From the NCBI RefSeq assembly GCF_017654505.1, contig NC_054549.1, positions 434,001 to 498,000 on the forward strand: DNA of 64,000 nt, in the 5' to 3' direction. The position numbers were made by a program, and so were the translations under genes. The notes below the pieces were generated by a model. That model searched no databases, had not been told where the DNA came from, and saw only the letters and a program-made list of their open reading frames with translations. This DNA is from Polyodon spathula (lineage: Eukaryota > Chordata > Actinopteri > Acipenseriformes > Polyodontidae). Shown here one piece after another: positions 1 through 11,832 of the stretch (its first letter is position 1; each line of letters begins with the position of its first letter).

Positions 1-107
1 AAAAAAAAAAAAAAAAAAAACTTTCAACTGCCTACATGGCCTGGTAATTGTAGTCTGCTTTCACTAGCCTCGCAGCTTCTGCTTTCACTAGCCTTGCAGC
101 TCACTGC
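1..107. repeat. Poly-A run and short duplicated sequence
   Basis: The window opens with 20 A residues, possibly the tail of a retroelement lying outside the window. Two near-identical copies of a roughly 24-bp stretch (CTGCTTTCACTAGCCT core) follow in tandem. Nothing coding is visible. Confidence 0.5.
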
Positions 108-1000
108 ATGTGTTTCTATCTGTTCCTCTGGTTTTTGCAGCTGATTTGCAATCTCTCATTAAAAAATAAACTAGAAATGAAGAGTTTGGGGGTCATTTTT
201 GATCCTGATCTGTCATTTGAGACTCATGTTAGGGAAGGTACTAAAGTATCTTTTTACCATTTGAGAAATACAGCCAAACTTAGACCAATTATTTCTATAT
301 CTGAAGACGAGAGATGAATGCATGCCTTTGTTTATTCTAGAATTGATTATTGGAATGTACTTTTTTCTGGTGTCCCAAAACATGTGATAACCCGCATGCA
401 GCTTGTTAAGAATACCATCGCTAGAATTCTGACTAAAACCAGGAAAACTGAACATATTACCCTTGTTTTGGCCTCTTTACACTAGCTCCCTGAGCAGTAT
501 AGAATTTATTTTAAGATTTTGCTGTTAACTACAAGGCCCTGAATGAATTAGCACCTAGTTATTTGCAAGAGTTACTGACCCTGTATCTTCCACAGGAGAT
601 CACAAGATGTGGGGCTGCTTGTTATTCCTAGGGCAACAAAAGCACCATGAGAGGAGGGAGGGCTTTTTCTTGTAGAGCTCCTAAATTATGGAATGCTCTG
701 CCTTCGTTTGTCAGGAAAGCTGGGACTGTTGCAGTTTTCAAGTCAAGACTAAAAACACACTTTTATAAAATGGCTTTCTTATCTTAGTGGGTTTTAATGT
801 AACTTTAAAATTGCTGCGTTTGTATTATTATATGTATACTGTTATTTAAATGGTCTGACTGTGGCAGTTGTATGTGTGACACGCTATACAAATGTATAGA
901 TTTTTTTACGCTATGTACTGTACACTGCTTCGTGAAACTTTTGTATAGAAAAATGCTATATAAATAAATAAATAAAAATAAAATAAAATAACTATGTAGA
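108..1000 (+). mobile_element. L2-type LINE, 3' fragment (decayed RT tail and 3' UTR)
   Basis: The plus strand encodes the C-terminal end of an L2/CR1-superfamily LINE ORF2 in broken frames. Recognisable blocks are LGVIFDPDLSFE and FYHLRN near 185-270, then a block of the type HAFVYSRIDYWN..LFSGVP near 320-380, RMQLVKN near 395-420, and a YKALNELAPSYLQELL-type block near 530-580. Stops and frameshifts interrupt it (for example TGA at about 315). The segment ends in a GCTATATAAATAAATAAA-type A-rich tail near 955-1000, typical of L2 3' ends. It is 5'-truncated and non-functional. Family assignment is by motif recognition, not by alignment. Confidence 0.75.
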
Positions 1001-1839
1001 GGTCATTATTTATTAAAATGTTCTCAAATTGTCTTTTTTAGTCAGCCCAGAAGGCTCAGTTTGTCCATAGCAGATTTGAAACAGGAACACATTAATCTTG
1101 TTTCTGCACAGAGCAGGGCATCAAAACACTCATAACTTTGTTCCCAAGCCTAACACCCACACAAAGCAAGTAAACTTGAAGATCAGATTGAATATCTAAT
1201 TAGTTCCAGATACCTTATGTCTAGTGTGAAATGCAGCTTTTCTGTTATTTTTTTTTTTTTTACAGTTTCTAAAGGTATTGATTGCATGCGAAAATAAAGA
1301 CATCTAATAGTGATATTTTGTGTTCTATTATGAATGAATAATCAAGTTAGTTTGAAGGAGATGCACTTATGTAGTGGTGCATTGAACTGTTTTCAATTGG
1401 GACCCTACCTGAAAACACAAATCACAAACACAAAGAAAAACTCTACTGCAGTGAATGCAAATGCTTACTGTAAGTATTGAAAGGCCATATTTGTGTACAA
1501 TGAAGTAAAAATACCATTCAACTACATGTACAGAATATTGTGTGAAATGCAAGGCCTGTCTCTTCACCACAGCAGTGAAAGAATGTTTCATTTCACATGA
1601 AATATCTCGCTGTTATACAAAAGATTTTCCTGGAGACCCCCCCGGGCAACCTTCGCAGACCCCAGTTTGAGAATCACTGCTTTAAATTACTAAAGACCCT
1701 CCCTGACATTTTATATATTTTTACAGATAAAAAATACACTGAAGAGACTTCAAGATACAATGGCTTGGATTGCAGTTTAGAAACTCAAAATTTTCTCTGC
1801 TTTCTCCTGACAATGTGACGTAGTACACACATACCACCC
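1001..1839. other. No gene seen; contains one hAT-like end
   Basis: AT-rich unique-looking sequence. The only recognisable item is near 1629-1681, where the minus strand reads like a hAT terminus beginning CAGTGATTCTCAAACTGGGG. A similar end lies near 39105-39152. No partner end was found, so this is at most a fragment. The short ORFs here have no recognisable protein features. Confidence 0.4.
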
Positions 1840-2465
1840 TGTGACAAAATGGCTGAGTGAGAACAGGTGCAGGAGTGGTGCAGTGTGGTAATTAAACAGA
1901 GAGAGCCTTGGCATCCAGTTTGGAAAAGTGTTCTTTATTTTTATTCCAGGTCTGGTGACCAAAACAATAATCCCCTGGCAATACACAACAATGTGTGCTG
2001 CACTGGGTAAATGATAATGGGATTCCAGTCCCAACTAATAACACAATATCTGACCCACAATAATACAAACACGGTCACCAGTCCTGGGGGTGTGCTGTAG
2101 TGCTCGTAGTGGATGATGCAGGTTAATTATTGACTGTTGGAGAAGTGCTGTTCCGCTGCTGGCCCTAGATGACAGCTCCGGAACTGTTTACACAAACCAA
2201 AGCGAAGGAACAGATTACGTCCCCTTTTATGCTGTCACACATGATCCCTTGGTAAATGAGTGCAACTGTCTCTCCAATCATTTCCCTTCTGTGTCAATGT
2301 GTTATTGCAACGGAGTCTCGCCCCCTCCCAAGCTGGCCAACTTCCCTTGAACCCTGGGAAAGAACTGTCAGACCAGCCCGTCCATGGAACTCTGTTCTCG
2401 CTGCTTAGCGCCCTCACAGGTCGGGGGGAAGATTTACAACCAAGAATAATTGTATTTCTGTCACA
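1840..2465 (-). repeat. Solo LTR, Gmr1-related family
   Basis: This stretch runs TGTGAC...GTCACA and aligns along its length with the LTRs at 7366 and 12384: the same left end, the 'CCAGGTCTGGTGACC', 'ACAACAATGTGT' and 'CGGTCACCAGTCCTG' blocks, and a right end with 'CCCTCACAGGTCGGG'. By that alignment it reads on the minus strand. A minus-strand TATA-like box (CATAAAAGG) lies near 2222-2230 and AATAAA-type sites near 1932-1940. Flanking 5-mers are CACCC and AACCC, an imperfect target duplication. No internal region adjoins it. Confidence 0.75.
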
Positions 2466-2467
2466 AA

Positions 2468-2620
2468 CCCCCATTCCTCACGCTATCTGCAGATACCACC
2501 TTCATTCCTCATGCTATCAGTAGATACTACCCCCATTTCTCACGCTATCAGTAGATACCACCCCCTTTCCTCACACCATAAGAAGATACCACCCCCATTC
2601 TTCATGCTACAAAGTGCAGG
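2468..2620. repeat. 31-bp minisatellite, about five copies
   Basis: Tandem units of the form CCCCCATTCCTCAC..ATCAGTAGATACCA, period about 31 bp, with several substitutions between copies. It starts directly at the right edge of the solo LTR, so its first unit may overlap the insertion site. Confidence 0.8.
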
Positions 2621-2854
2621 GCCAAAACATGGAGCAGCTGCAAAGGGTGAGGAAATCTCACATTGAAAAGTTGTTCAAATTGACTAAAAACTTTCCATGG
2701 CTACAAGCTTGAAAGCCATACCATATGATCAGGAGACTTCAACGGTGAATATTCCATTTGTCATATAACCTTAGGCAACTTATAACTAAAGCCGTGCCAA
2801 GCAAAACTGAGATCTGCTGAAAGTAGCCTTGGTAAGCGTATTTGACCAAATAGA

Positions 2855-2856
<2 letters not shown>

Positions 2857-2924
<68 letters not shown>

Positions 2925-2932
2925 TAATAATG
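2857..2932. repeat. (AAT)n microsatellite
   Basis: About 75 bp of near-perfect AAT trinucleotide repeat. Confidence 0.95.
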
Positions 2933-3050
2933 GAGGGGTTTAGAGATCTGGAAAGAGCTCTCTTATGGCATGTTGGTATTACATTTTTTTTGGTATCTGT
3001 GGAACGCTGTGTTTGGGCTTTTGTTTTGTTTTATAAAAAATATTGTGGCC

Positions 3051-3451
3051 TGTGACAGGATGGCTGAGTAGTGGCAGCCCCACATTAGGAAGCTGACACA
3101 GAGGCACACAGGCAGGTGCTTGCAGGTTGATGTGTCGGGGTGTGTTTTTACTTAAACACAAATAAACAAGACACTTTCACAAAAAGCACTGCTCACAAAA
3201 TAAAACATTCAAACAAAAACAAATCTCGAACACTGACACCAAACAAATACTGTGCTGGTATTCCCATTGCTTTCTTTCTGTTTCGTTTTTACTTTCTTTT
3301 TCTCCTGTCTCTCTCCCACTTATCTCCACACCAATTAACCATTCTTTTAAATCATTCAATCATCCGTTCTTAAACCGCAAAACAATAAATTTCTTGCAGG
3401 GCTTAGCACTGACCCCTATTTACGTGCAGGACTCTGTTCTACCCTGACACA
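3051..3451 (-). repeat. LTR (minus) with adjoining polypurine-type tract
   Basis: The segment starts TGTGACAGGATGGC and ends CCCTGACACA, giving short inverted ends. On the minus strand it is immediately preceded by GGGGAGGGATA, which resembles the polypurine region next to the 3' LTR at 8011 (GGTGGGATA). It is therefore read as the 3' LTR of a minus-strand element whose internal part is mostly gone. No matching 5-bp duplication was found, consistent with truncation. Confidence 0.6.
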
Positions 3452-3600
3452 TATCCCTCCCCTTGTGTGCCGCACACATCGCCCCAACAACCACCTCCCC
3501 TCGTAAAGTCCTAAAAGTCTTGTTTATAATCCCAGCCCAGGAACAGGCAACAACAGGTCTATGGGTGGTGGCCAAGGCCACAACACTGAGAATGCTTCCA
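3452..3600 (-). mobile_element. Probable internal remnant of the LTR element at 3051
   Basis: Sequence upstream (minus sense) of the LTR at 3051-3451. It carries the purine-rich tract but no readable pol motif. The right boundary is arbitrary. Confidence 0.3.
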
Positions 3601-3779
3601 GCGGCAAAGCCTTGGTCATCCTAAACGTTTTCCGAAAAATGAAATCCATGTACACATTTACACTTTCGGAAGTGTCATTGGATTATCTATCCCAAGTCAT
3701 GTAATCACAGACAATAGTTGTTTCCAGAAACCCAATTTTCTGATTCGTTTTCTACATGCTTGATCTCATGTAATCATGA

Positions 3780-5189
3780 TGGGCTCTATGTACCACTGAT
3801 TTTTCTGTTATTATTTTCACTCCCGTGACTTAGATTCATCCCTCTGAGATGGTTTAGTTAGGACTGTTTGTTTCAATCTACTTTCATATGCAGATGTATA
3901 AATCTCTATAATACTGAGGTTTCACGCTTACCCTTGAAGTATCATCATTTTTTCCTGATTTACGGCCTCGGTTTGTGCCTGTTATTTTACACGTGCCTTT
4001 CACTGGTGTAGATTCAACTAGCTGTTCATATTTGAAACTTCCTTGTTAAACGTTTCCCAGCTTTTAGTTACTTATAGTTAAAATAAAGCACTTACAATTA
4101 AAAAATAAAAAATAATTAAAAATGTATTTATTAATAGTCTATAATAAATAACAATGGCAGTAAATGCATTTTATTTTGGTTTATTTTATATTTGAAGGTG
4201 CTTTATTTTAAACTTCACATTAATAATTGAAGGGAAAGACAGAAACAAATCATTCTTTAATTAAACAAAAACTGAAATATTGTTAACTGAAATTATGTAA
4301 TGCACTCACAACTTTCAAAACACAAACTGTATTTATTTGTGTAGCTTCCTATATGTACTGTACTTTTTTCCTTTACACAACTAAAATATACATAGACTCA
4401 AACAAAAGTGCAATATTCTTAGATGAAAGCACTATAGGGGAGCATGGTTACGGTACAGACGAATACAAACATGGTTAACTGGAGAATTACCATGCAAATT
4501 TACCATGGTAAACGTTCATATATAGAAACAAGCTTAGTTTTAGTCATGCTTTCCGTTTTTGGGGACCCTTTCTTTTAGATCTCTGTTTTGGTTTGTTCTC
4601 TCTGTGCCGGGTCTGATCTTGTTTAACACATCACATTCACTTTGTCCTGCTTGTTTTTTATTTTCTGCTGCTTTCTGTTTTGTAATCCTCCTAAGGTCAT
4701 GCCATTTCTTTAATGTCAAGTGTCTGTTCCTTACAGTGTCCCAGTGAATTCATTGTGTTAATTATTTATTTCCATGTTTCGTTTCAATGTTTTTGGCCCT
4801 GCGAAGTGTTAAATAATATTTCCTGATTTTTTTTCTATACCATAAATTTCGTCTTTGTGGAAATGTGTTTTCCTTTCCATTGTGGGAGTCTGCAGAAGCC
4901 ATAGCTCGATCTTATTATATTTTCTGAATCCTTCTTTTCCACTCATTTATCTTTGCAAGAAGGAAGATCTAAATCTTGACTTTCTGCGTTACGAATCTAT
5001 TTCTAATGAAATGCAATTCCAATATAATGAGCGGTAATTTATGCTGTTCGTAGACTTGTGGTGATATTATTTTAGTTGTTCACGAAAAAGAGCTGCTTAG
5101 TACATCACATGCAGATATTCTACGAAGGACAGAGGTTATGAATTCCCAGTATTTAAGAACATGTAAGCAAGATTAGTACATAGAGCCCA
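3780..5189. mobile_element. Candidate non-autonomous DNA transposon, 1.4 kb, inverted ends
   Basis: The two ends are inverted copies: TGGGCTCTATGTAC at 3780-3793 and its reverse complement at 5176-5189. Both are flanked by ATGA (3776-3779 and 5190-5193), a possible 4-bp target duplication. The interior is AT-rich with no transposase motif. It contains a CATGGT/ACCATG-rich patch at about 4440-4520 that recurs near 13865-13930. The superfamily is not recognised; 14-16 bp ends plus a 4-bp duplication could in principle arise by chance, so this is a candidate. Confidence 0.45.
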
Positions 5190-5193
5190 ATGA

Positions 5194-6730
5194 ATTTAAT
5201 TTGATAAATAAAATCCATGGCGATCAATAATTGAGTAATTGATTCTACTCTAATAAAAATGGCATTTTATTAAAATAATTCTCATTTCTAATGGAGATAA
5301 TCTGTATGGTGATAAACCCGGCTTTTAAGGGTGGCTTCATGGTGGTGTATCTTAATTAAAAGCCTCTCGAGCCTCAGTACTTGTAAGAGTGTCAGGGTGC
5401 TGTCCAACGCGAGGTCTCAGAATGGCAGCCCTACATACTGCTCCTTCCTAATCCCCTGAGGATGAGGCTCCTCCCCGCAGCAGCTCTGTGACAGCCCCAC
5501 AGCATGTGGAAATGTCTCTGTGACTGTCAGTGCTGCTGCCTGGCAGGGATGGATTACCTGTGACAAAATCAATACAGAAACCAGACAAGCTGATACAAGC
5601 TTGCATTACAAGGTAGCAGCTAAACCAGTGGTACAAGCGATCACATTACACTGCTATCTTTAACCTGAGTGTTATGTGGAGGATTTCTGTTGGCACACCT
5701 CACCGGTTGCCTTGGACATGACCCCCCCATCATCTTAACAAGGAACTATAAATAGTTCTCTTATAATAATTGTATTATTATGAATGAATGAACTTATTCC
5801 AAATGACGAAAACCTAAAATCATATGCAGCCACTCCAATTAAAAATAAAACCTTTTTTTAAATATCATTTTAGAACTGTGTTCAAAGCACACATCTGCAC
5901 AGGATAAGATGCACTGGAATTGTTTGTGAACATTACTTAAACATGATCTGTACACACCTCTGACACAAAGCCTCTGGGTCCTGCCTGACTGTACAGCCAT
6001 TGCAGACAATGAGAAGCACCCTCTGCCTCTGCAGTAGTTGTAAATGGGTATGTTCAGGAAAGCGCTACACTTTGGAAGACAGATTGCTATGTATGTGAAT
6101 GTCATGAGATATTTAGTCAGCAAAGGTTTTGAGTTGGGTGAAATGGGCAACAAGACCCAGTCATTCTGCATTATGTTCAATATTTGGAATAATATATTAG
6201 GCTAATTATTGGATGATCCATTATAATATTACTTATGGGATAATCTCAAAGGATACAGCTCAGAAGAAAGTAAATTAAAAATAATTGATTCTGATTTGCC
6301 TAGAGATACTGGCAGGATATGGGAATAAGGAAACCACTTGATTTTACCGAAATGAGTGCTTTGGGTGCGCTGGATGCATTAACAATATAAATCCTTAGTG
6401 ACGTCTATTTTAGGATCTTGATTCTTTCTAAGTCAAACCTATACCAGCATGAAGTTAATGGAATGGTATAATTGGGATGTCTGCAGCTGCCTGATACAGG
6501 AGCACTGGCTGGCTTCAATAATGTTCAGCTCTTTTTCTTCCAACCTGTTTTTTATTGGAAGCTATGTTGTGTGACTGAAAGAAGGGTCCTCCCTCTAATC
6601 ATACGTAATCAAACTGTTCCTATAAATAGCCCTATCGTCTACGCCTCCTTGTTGTTTCTTTGTTTGGTCCTCCTCCCTGCCTCCACCTTGCAGCATGCCT
6701 TGTCCAGGGGGAAGGTGACCTAAAGTGCCA
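5194..6730. other. No recognisable feature
   Basis: About 1.5 kb without a gene, repeat array or recognisable transposon motif. Short ORFs on both strands show no domain, conserved pattern or splice context I can support. Confidence 0.5.
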
Positions 6731-6856
6731 CCTGTCCTGCCCACGGGCTATAACTGTCAATAATCAATGATCATTGCATTAAAGCTCAGCCAGCTCATGG
6801 GGCGGGGGGACATGGTCCAGAGTGCCACCTGTCTTGCCTGTGGGCTATAGCTGAGT
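6723..6856. repeat. Imperfect direct duplication, about 110-bp spacing
   Basis: An AGTGCCACCTGTC-TGCC...GGGCTATA block occurs near 6724-6752 and again near 6819-6850. The second copy abuts the left edge of the older LTR. Confidence 0.6.
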
Positions 6857-7365
6857 GAACAGGATGGCTGGGTGGTGACATCACAGACCAGGAAATGCAG
6901 GCAAACACAAGGACTGTGGGTTGAGACACAAATGCTCTCTTTATTAATTCAATAAATAATAAACAAAACAACACAGGCACAAACAGTTCAAACAAAATAT
7001 TACACACAATAAATAAAACCAGTATCATGCTGGTTTAAAATCTGCACGCTTATCAATTATATTTCTCTTCCCTTTGTGTGGCAGCTCTTTCTCTCTCGTT
7101 CCTTCTCTCCACTTGTCTCAACAACCCTGGTCAGCAAAAGCTGCTGTTTTTTATACAGTGGTCGAGGGATTAACTGGCTATCAATTACCTTGTTTATCCC
7201 TCGACCACATTCTGCACGAGATTTCTAATACACGTGGTCGACAGGTAATTTGTCAATAAATCACCTGACCACGCATTCTCACGAGATGTAGTCTGGCAGA
7301 GACGAGAAGCAAACATCGTCCCTGCCAAACTACATTAAACTATAACAATAAAACACACATACATG
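6853..7365 (-). repeat. Older LTR, part 1 (host of the nested Gmr1 insertion)
   Basis: Related in layout to the solo LTR at 56012: ACAGG near the left end, a GGTGACATCACAGACC block, a region rich in AATAAA on the minus strand, a minus-strand TATA-like TATAAAAAA near 7148-7156, paired GGCAGAGACGAG segments and a CACACATACATG stretch. The Gmr1-type element is inserted at 7365/7366. The remainder of this LTR probably continues after 13108. Confidence 0.55.
7361..7365. other. Target site duplication ACATG, left copy
   Basis: ACATG directly precedes the left LTR. The identical 5-mer follows the right LTR at 13109-13113. A 5-bp duplication is usual for gypsy-type integration. Confidence 0.9.
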
Positions 7366-8011
7366 TGTGGCAAAGTGGCTAGTGGAGGGGAACAGGTATA
7401 GCGGTGATGCGATGCAGGAGTGACAGGCAGACAACAGATTCCAGTGAAAAGGTGCTTTTATTTATAATCCAGGTCTGGTGACCGTTAAATAATAAATCCC
7501 CGGCTATACACAACAATGTGTAAAGCACGGGATGGCAATAATAGGGCACAGTCCCGAACAAAACGAACACACGGTCACCAGTCCTGTGCTGACCCTGGTC
7601 GACAGCTCTGGATAGGTGAGTTAACTGTCTGGTGGTGCAAAACGCAGACAATTACAAACACACACAACACGTAATTCTCTGTAACAACGAGAGCTCCTCT
7701 CTCGCTCCTTCTTTCTCCGAACATTTACCCAAACGAAGGAGAAGATTAGCGTTACCCTGGCCCCTATATGTAATCCCGCATGATATCGAGATAAACGATT
7801 GCAGCTGCCTTATTACTTGCAGCTGCCTCTCGTTTACCTTTCAAATCAATACGTTCTTACAACAGAGTCGCGCTTCCCTCCAGGCTGACCCACTTCCCTG
7901 ACCCGGAAACGAACTGTCAGGCCAGCCCTTCCAGATACTTCTCCTCCCGTTCTTTAGCGCCCTCACAGGTCGGGAGGAAGATTCATCACCAGAACTCATC
8001 TTTCCGTCACA
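7366..8011 (-). repeat. 3' LTR of the Gmr1-type element
   Basis: 646 bp, minus-strand TG...CA ends. The minus-strand AATAAA lies at 7462-7457 and a TATA-like ACATATAGG near 7765-7773. Compared with the other LTR it lacks 76 bp (the equivalent of 12607-12682) at the GTCCTG/TGCTGACC junction near 7586. Confidence 0.92.
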
Positions 8012-8030
8012 TATCCCACCGCTCAGAGTG
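8012..8030 (-). other. Polypurine tract candidate
   Basis: The minus strand reads GAGCGGTGGGATA immediately before the 3' LTR. It is short and not purely purine, but it matches in position and ending (GGGATA) the tract beside the LTR at 3451. It would prime plus-strand DNA synthesis. Confidence 0.5.
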
Positions 8031-9343
8031 GAGCCGAAGGAACACTCGGCTAAATCTACCTTCCCCATTACTCCCCCCTCCCGGGAAAAATAATCCGCAT
8101 TTTGGTGGTCTTTCCCCGCACGGTGTACCATGTGGTACATGAAGGGCTGCAATGCCAGATACCACCGAGTTATCCGGGCATTGCTGTCCTTCATTGTGCT
8201 TAACCACTTGAGTGGGGCGTGGTCTGTGACCAGATCGAATGAGTGTCCCAGCAGGTAGTATCGTAAAGAGTGAGTAGCTCATTTAATGGCCAAACACTCT
8301 TTTTCGACTACGGAGTAGTTGCGTTCCCGAGGTAACATTTTTTTACTGAGGTATAATATCGGGTGTTCTACTCCAGCTACTTTTTGGGACAAGACTGCAC
8401 CCAAACCTACATCCGATGCGTCGGTGTGGAGGATGAATCTCTTGGTGAAATCCGGTGTGATAAGAGTGGGGGCCTGGCAAAGTGTACGCTTAATAGTATC
8501 AAACGCTCCCTGACACTCAGCTGACCATTTAATTAAATTTGGAGCACTCTTTTTGGTGAGGTCGACTAACGGGTTAACCACTGTGGCGTACTCGGGGATG
8601 AAGCGGCGGTAATAACCGGCTAAGCCCAGTAGTGACCTCACCTGAGTCTTGGTTTTGGGGATTGCTGCATCAACCAAAGCCTGGATTTTGGTGACTACAG
8701 GTCTCACCCTTCCATTCCCCATTAAAAATCCCAAATATTGAGTCTCTGTTTTGGCAAACGCACATTTCCTCAAGTTAGCTGTCAGCCGGGCTGCACTTAG
8801 AGACTGAAGAACGGCTGCAACCCTAGCCAAATGCTCTCGCCAGGTGGAGCTGTAAATCACCACGTCATCAATATACGCTGCTGCATATTCATGATGTGGG
8901 CGTAAAACCTGGTCCATCAGTCTCTGAAAGGCAGCGGGCGCACCATGTAGCCCAAACGGCATGGTTTTAAAGTGGAACAGCCCTTCTGGTGTTGAAAATG
9001 CGGTTTTCTCTCTGGAGCTGCGGGTTAAAGGGATTTGCCAGTATCCCTTCGTCAGGTCCAGAGTGGAAATAAACCTCGCTTTTCCCAGTCTGTCTAAAGT
9101 TCGTCGACCCGAGGCATAGGATATGCATCGAACTTAGCAATAGCGTTCACCTTTCTGAAATCCACACAGAAGCGGTTGGTGCCGTCTTTCTTAGCCACTA
9201 TGACGATCGGACTGCACCACTCACTCCTGGAAGGCTCAATCACCCCAAGCTCGAGCATATCCCATACATCTTTGCGAACGCCACTTCGTCGACTTTCCGG
9301 GATCCGGTACGGTCTCTCTCGCACTGTGACACCTGGTGGAGAG

Positions 9344-9381
9344 ATAATGTCATATTCAACTAATAATGTCATATTCAACTA
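9344..9381. repeat. 19-bp perfect tandem duplication inside pol
   Basis: ATAATGTCATATTCAACTA occurs twice back to back (9344-9362, 9363-9381). Nineteen bases are not a multiple of three, so the duplication shifts the pol frame. Confidence 0.95.
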
Positions 9382-9439
9382 ATACGGGCACGTCAGAAAA
9401 AACATCGCTGAACTCCTCAATAAGCTTACGCAGCTCTCT

Positions 9440-10844
9440 TTACTGATCCGGAACCAATTGTTCCCCCATAGAAATCGCTCTTGTGCTCGGGGTCTCTGGA
9501 CAGGGACCTAAATCATCCTCCATATTGCCTGGGGCTATAAATAAGACCTCCCTTGCCTGCCAGGGCTTTAACAAATTGACATGATAAATTTCACGTTCAT
9601 TTCGGCGATCGGGCTGTCTAATTTCATAATTTACTTTCCCTATAGCCCGAATCACCTCATACGGCCCCTGCCATTTAGCACACAGTTTCGATTCAGATGA
9701 GGGAAGTAGCAGCATTACCTTGTCCCCTGGTCGAAAGGTTTGAATCCGTGCATTTTTGTTGTAATGCTGCTGTTGTCGGTGCTGAGCCGATCTGAGGTTG
9801 TCTTGGGCCAAACGACCGACCAAATCCAGGCGATCTCGTAGTAGGAGCACATACTTCACTACATTTTTAGACGAGCCTTTGTGCTCCTCCCACCCCTCTC
9901 TCAGCAGGTCGAGAATGCCGCGAGGCTGCCGGCCGTACAGGAGCTCAAAGGGGGAGAACCCCGTTGAACTCTGCGGCACTTCTCTCACCGCAAAAAGGAG
10001 GTAGGGAAGAAGCGATGCCCAATGTTTCTGCTCCTGTGTTACAAATCGCCTCAGCATCAACTTTAAGGACTGATTAAAACGTTCAACCAAACCGTCCGAT
10101 TGTGGATGATAAACGGACGTCCTGATGGGACGTATTTTTAATATTTTGTACACCTGCTGTAACGTATTGGACAAAAAATTGGTTCCGTGATCAGTCAAAA
10201 TCTCCTTGGGGATCCCTACTCTAGCCATAATCTGCGCTAACTCGGTGGCTATTGCAGCTGCACTAGTGGACCTCAATGGAACTGCCTCTGGTTGCATAAT
10301 CCACCACTACTAATATATGCGTATACCCAGAGTCAGAAGGTAGCAACGGGCCCATTATGTCCATTGCAATGCGCTCGAACGGAGTGGAAATAATCGGCAG
10401 TGGGATCAAAGGAGCGGGGCGCACTCAACCTGGCGCTACTCGCTGGCAGTCTGGGCATGTGGCTACATATTTCGACACATCAGTATGAAGACCGAGCCAA
10501 TAGAATCGAGCCAATATTCGTTCCCTCGTCTTCTCGGCTCCGAGGTGCCCCGCAAAAGGGATATCATGCGCCAGCCTCATGACCTCGGTCCGACAAGACG
10601 GGGGAACCAATAATTGTGTTACAGGCTGTCCTGTGCCCGAGGCTAGGTTTACCCTATATAGTAATTGCCCCTTTATACTGAAATGTGGATATACTAGCGG
10701 CCCAGCGCCATCAACATCCTTACCTTCAATGGAGGTACTGGAGGTACAAAGGGGCTGGAATAACCTCTGCCCTAGTCGGCCCAGTAACCTCGCTCTCTCG
10801 GTCACACTGCGTTCCCACTCCCTTCGACTGGCGTTTGTTACCAT
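9440..10844 (-). pseudogene. Gmr1-type integrase, broken
   Basis: Integrase inserts element cDNA into host DNA. The minus-strand ORF at 10844-10425 carries the HHCC zinc module (HDIPFAGH...CPDCQR). A TGA at 10427-10425 ends it. The same frame then shows the first catalytic Asp (MDIMGP, about 10360) and a VVVDYA block. A frameshift near 10297 leads to the ORF 10297-9440, with the second Asp in TDHGTNF (residue 36), the Glu in GLVERFN (residue 72, exactly D-35-E), and a C-terminal GPY-type module (KWQGPYEV) around residues 205-215. A stop at 9442-9440 separates it from RT. A frameshift near 10850 separates it from the protease part. Its position before RT is what identifies the Gmr1 group. Confidence 0.92.
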
Positions 10845-10849
10845 TACAG

Positions 10850-11832
10850 CACTCTCCCACCAGACCCCAGCCTTGTCTCAAAGACGCTCCCTCCCATTTC
10901 GCGGTCCGTCTCTCCTTATTTGTTTTTCTAGGACGGAACAGAGGGGAAAACATTTCAGTATGAAAAGGAAACACATCACCAATCCGTTCCTTTTTCCCTT
11001 TTTCTGCCACGTTTACGTGTGTGGCTGAGAATGCCATTATTTGCACCAATTCTTTGAATTTTGGCCAGTCTCGGCCCAGAATAACTGGGTGCGGCAACCT
11101 TTCCGCCACCCCGACTACAAGGTGACGTTTTATCGGTCCTACCGATAAATATACTTTTAGGGTGGGGTATGCCGCCGTGTCTCCATGGATACAAGAGATG
11201 GCCACCTGACCTTGTGGCCGCCACGACATACCGCCCAAGAGAGCTGTCCTGATCAAGGTTTGCTCACACCCTGTGTCCACTAACGCGTGGGTTTTCACAT
11301 TCCCTAAAACCACGTCAATCAGACAGGGCCCCTCCCAACCATTTTCCCCCTGCTTACCCGTTCCAGGTGTCCAGTTGCATGCAGCCACGTCACACTCCAT
11401 AGCAGCGGGGCATGACCTGGCCCTATGTCCTGGCTGGTTACACCTAAAACAGAGTGGAGGGACAGAGGGGGCATAGGTTAAATATCTGTCCCGCTGCTGG
11501 TAGGGCAACGGGGCAGGGGCAACACCTCTACCCCAGCTGGGGGCCATCCTCGGTCTCCATGGGGGGGAGGCAAGGGGGCCCAACGGGGTCGGCGGTCTGG
11601 GAGGTCTGGGTGCCGGGACCGAGGGTGATGGTGGTGGTGTTGGAGGAGAGGGAGGGAGAGGTTGGTTCCTGAGCAGGGCAGGGGCTGACAGGATCCCGAC
11701 CCGGGCTGACGTCAAAGAGTCTTCAAAATCTTCGGCCAATTTGACCGCCTCCTCCAGGGTGTCAGGGTTGTGGCGCCGTACCCACGCCTGAGTTTCGGTC
11801 GCCGACCACATGGCAGAATTGTTCCACCACAA
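10850..11832 (-). pseudogene. Gmr1-type gag C-terminus, zinc knuckle and protease, broken
   Basis: The minus-strand frame 11832-10726 begins in the SCAN-like tail of capsid (a TQAWVRR..P.TLEEAVKLAEDFED block), runs through a Pro-rich linker of about 60 residues, then a CCHC knuckle CFRCNQPGHRARSC (C-X2-C-X4-H-X4-C) near residues 127-140. The retropepsin motif ALVDTGCEQTLI follows near residue 185 (DNA about 11280-11265), and a VILGRDW block matches the second part of the protease fold. After about 10850 the frame is no longer the homologous one. The zinc knuckle binds RNA; the protease would process Gag-Pol in particles. Confidence 0.88.

Larger units (their letters stand above)
8012..9439 (-). 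pseudogene. Gmr1-type reverse transcriptase-RNase H region, broken
   Basis: The last pol segment of the element. The RT N-terminal part is at 9378-9094, with the VIEPSRSEWCSPIVIVAKKDG block and a DFRKVN motif. The rest is at 8962-8279: MPFGL..APAAFQ, the catalytic YIDD at residues 30-33 (about 8875-8864), LGFLMG and the LLGLAGYYRRFIP connection. RNase H follows with ILHTDASDVGLGAVLSQ, an acidic E in VVEKECLA, DHAPLKWL and a final NADYFSR. Breaks: a 19-bp tandem duplication at 9344-9381 shifts the frame, a frameshift plus stop lies near 9090-9094, and an in-frame TGA at 8281-8279 splits RNase H. The stretch 9379-9439, upstream of the duplication, still reads into this region. RT-RNase H lies downstream of integrase. 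Confidence 0.9.
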
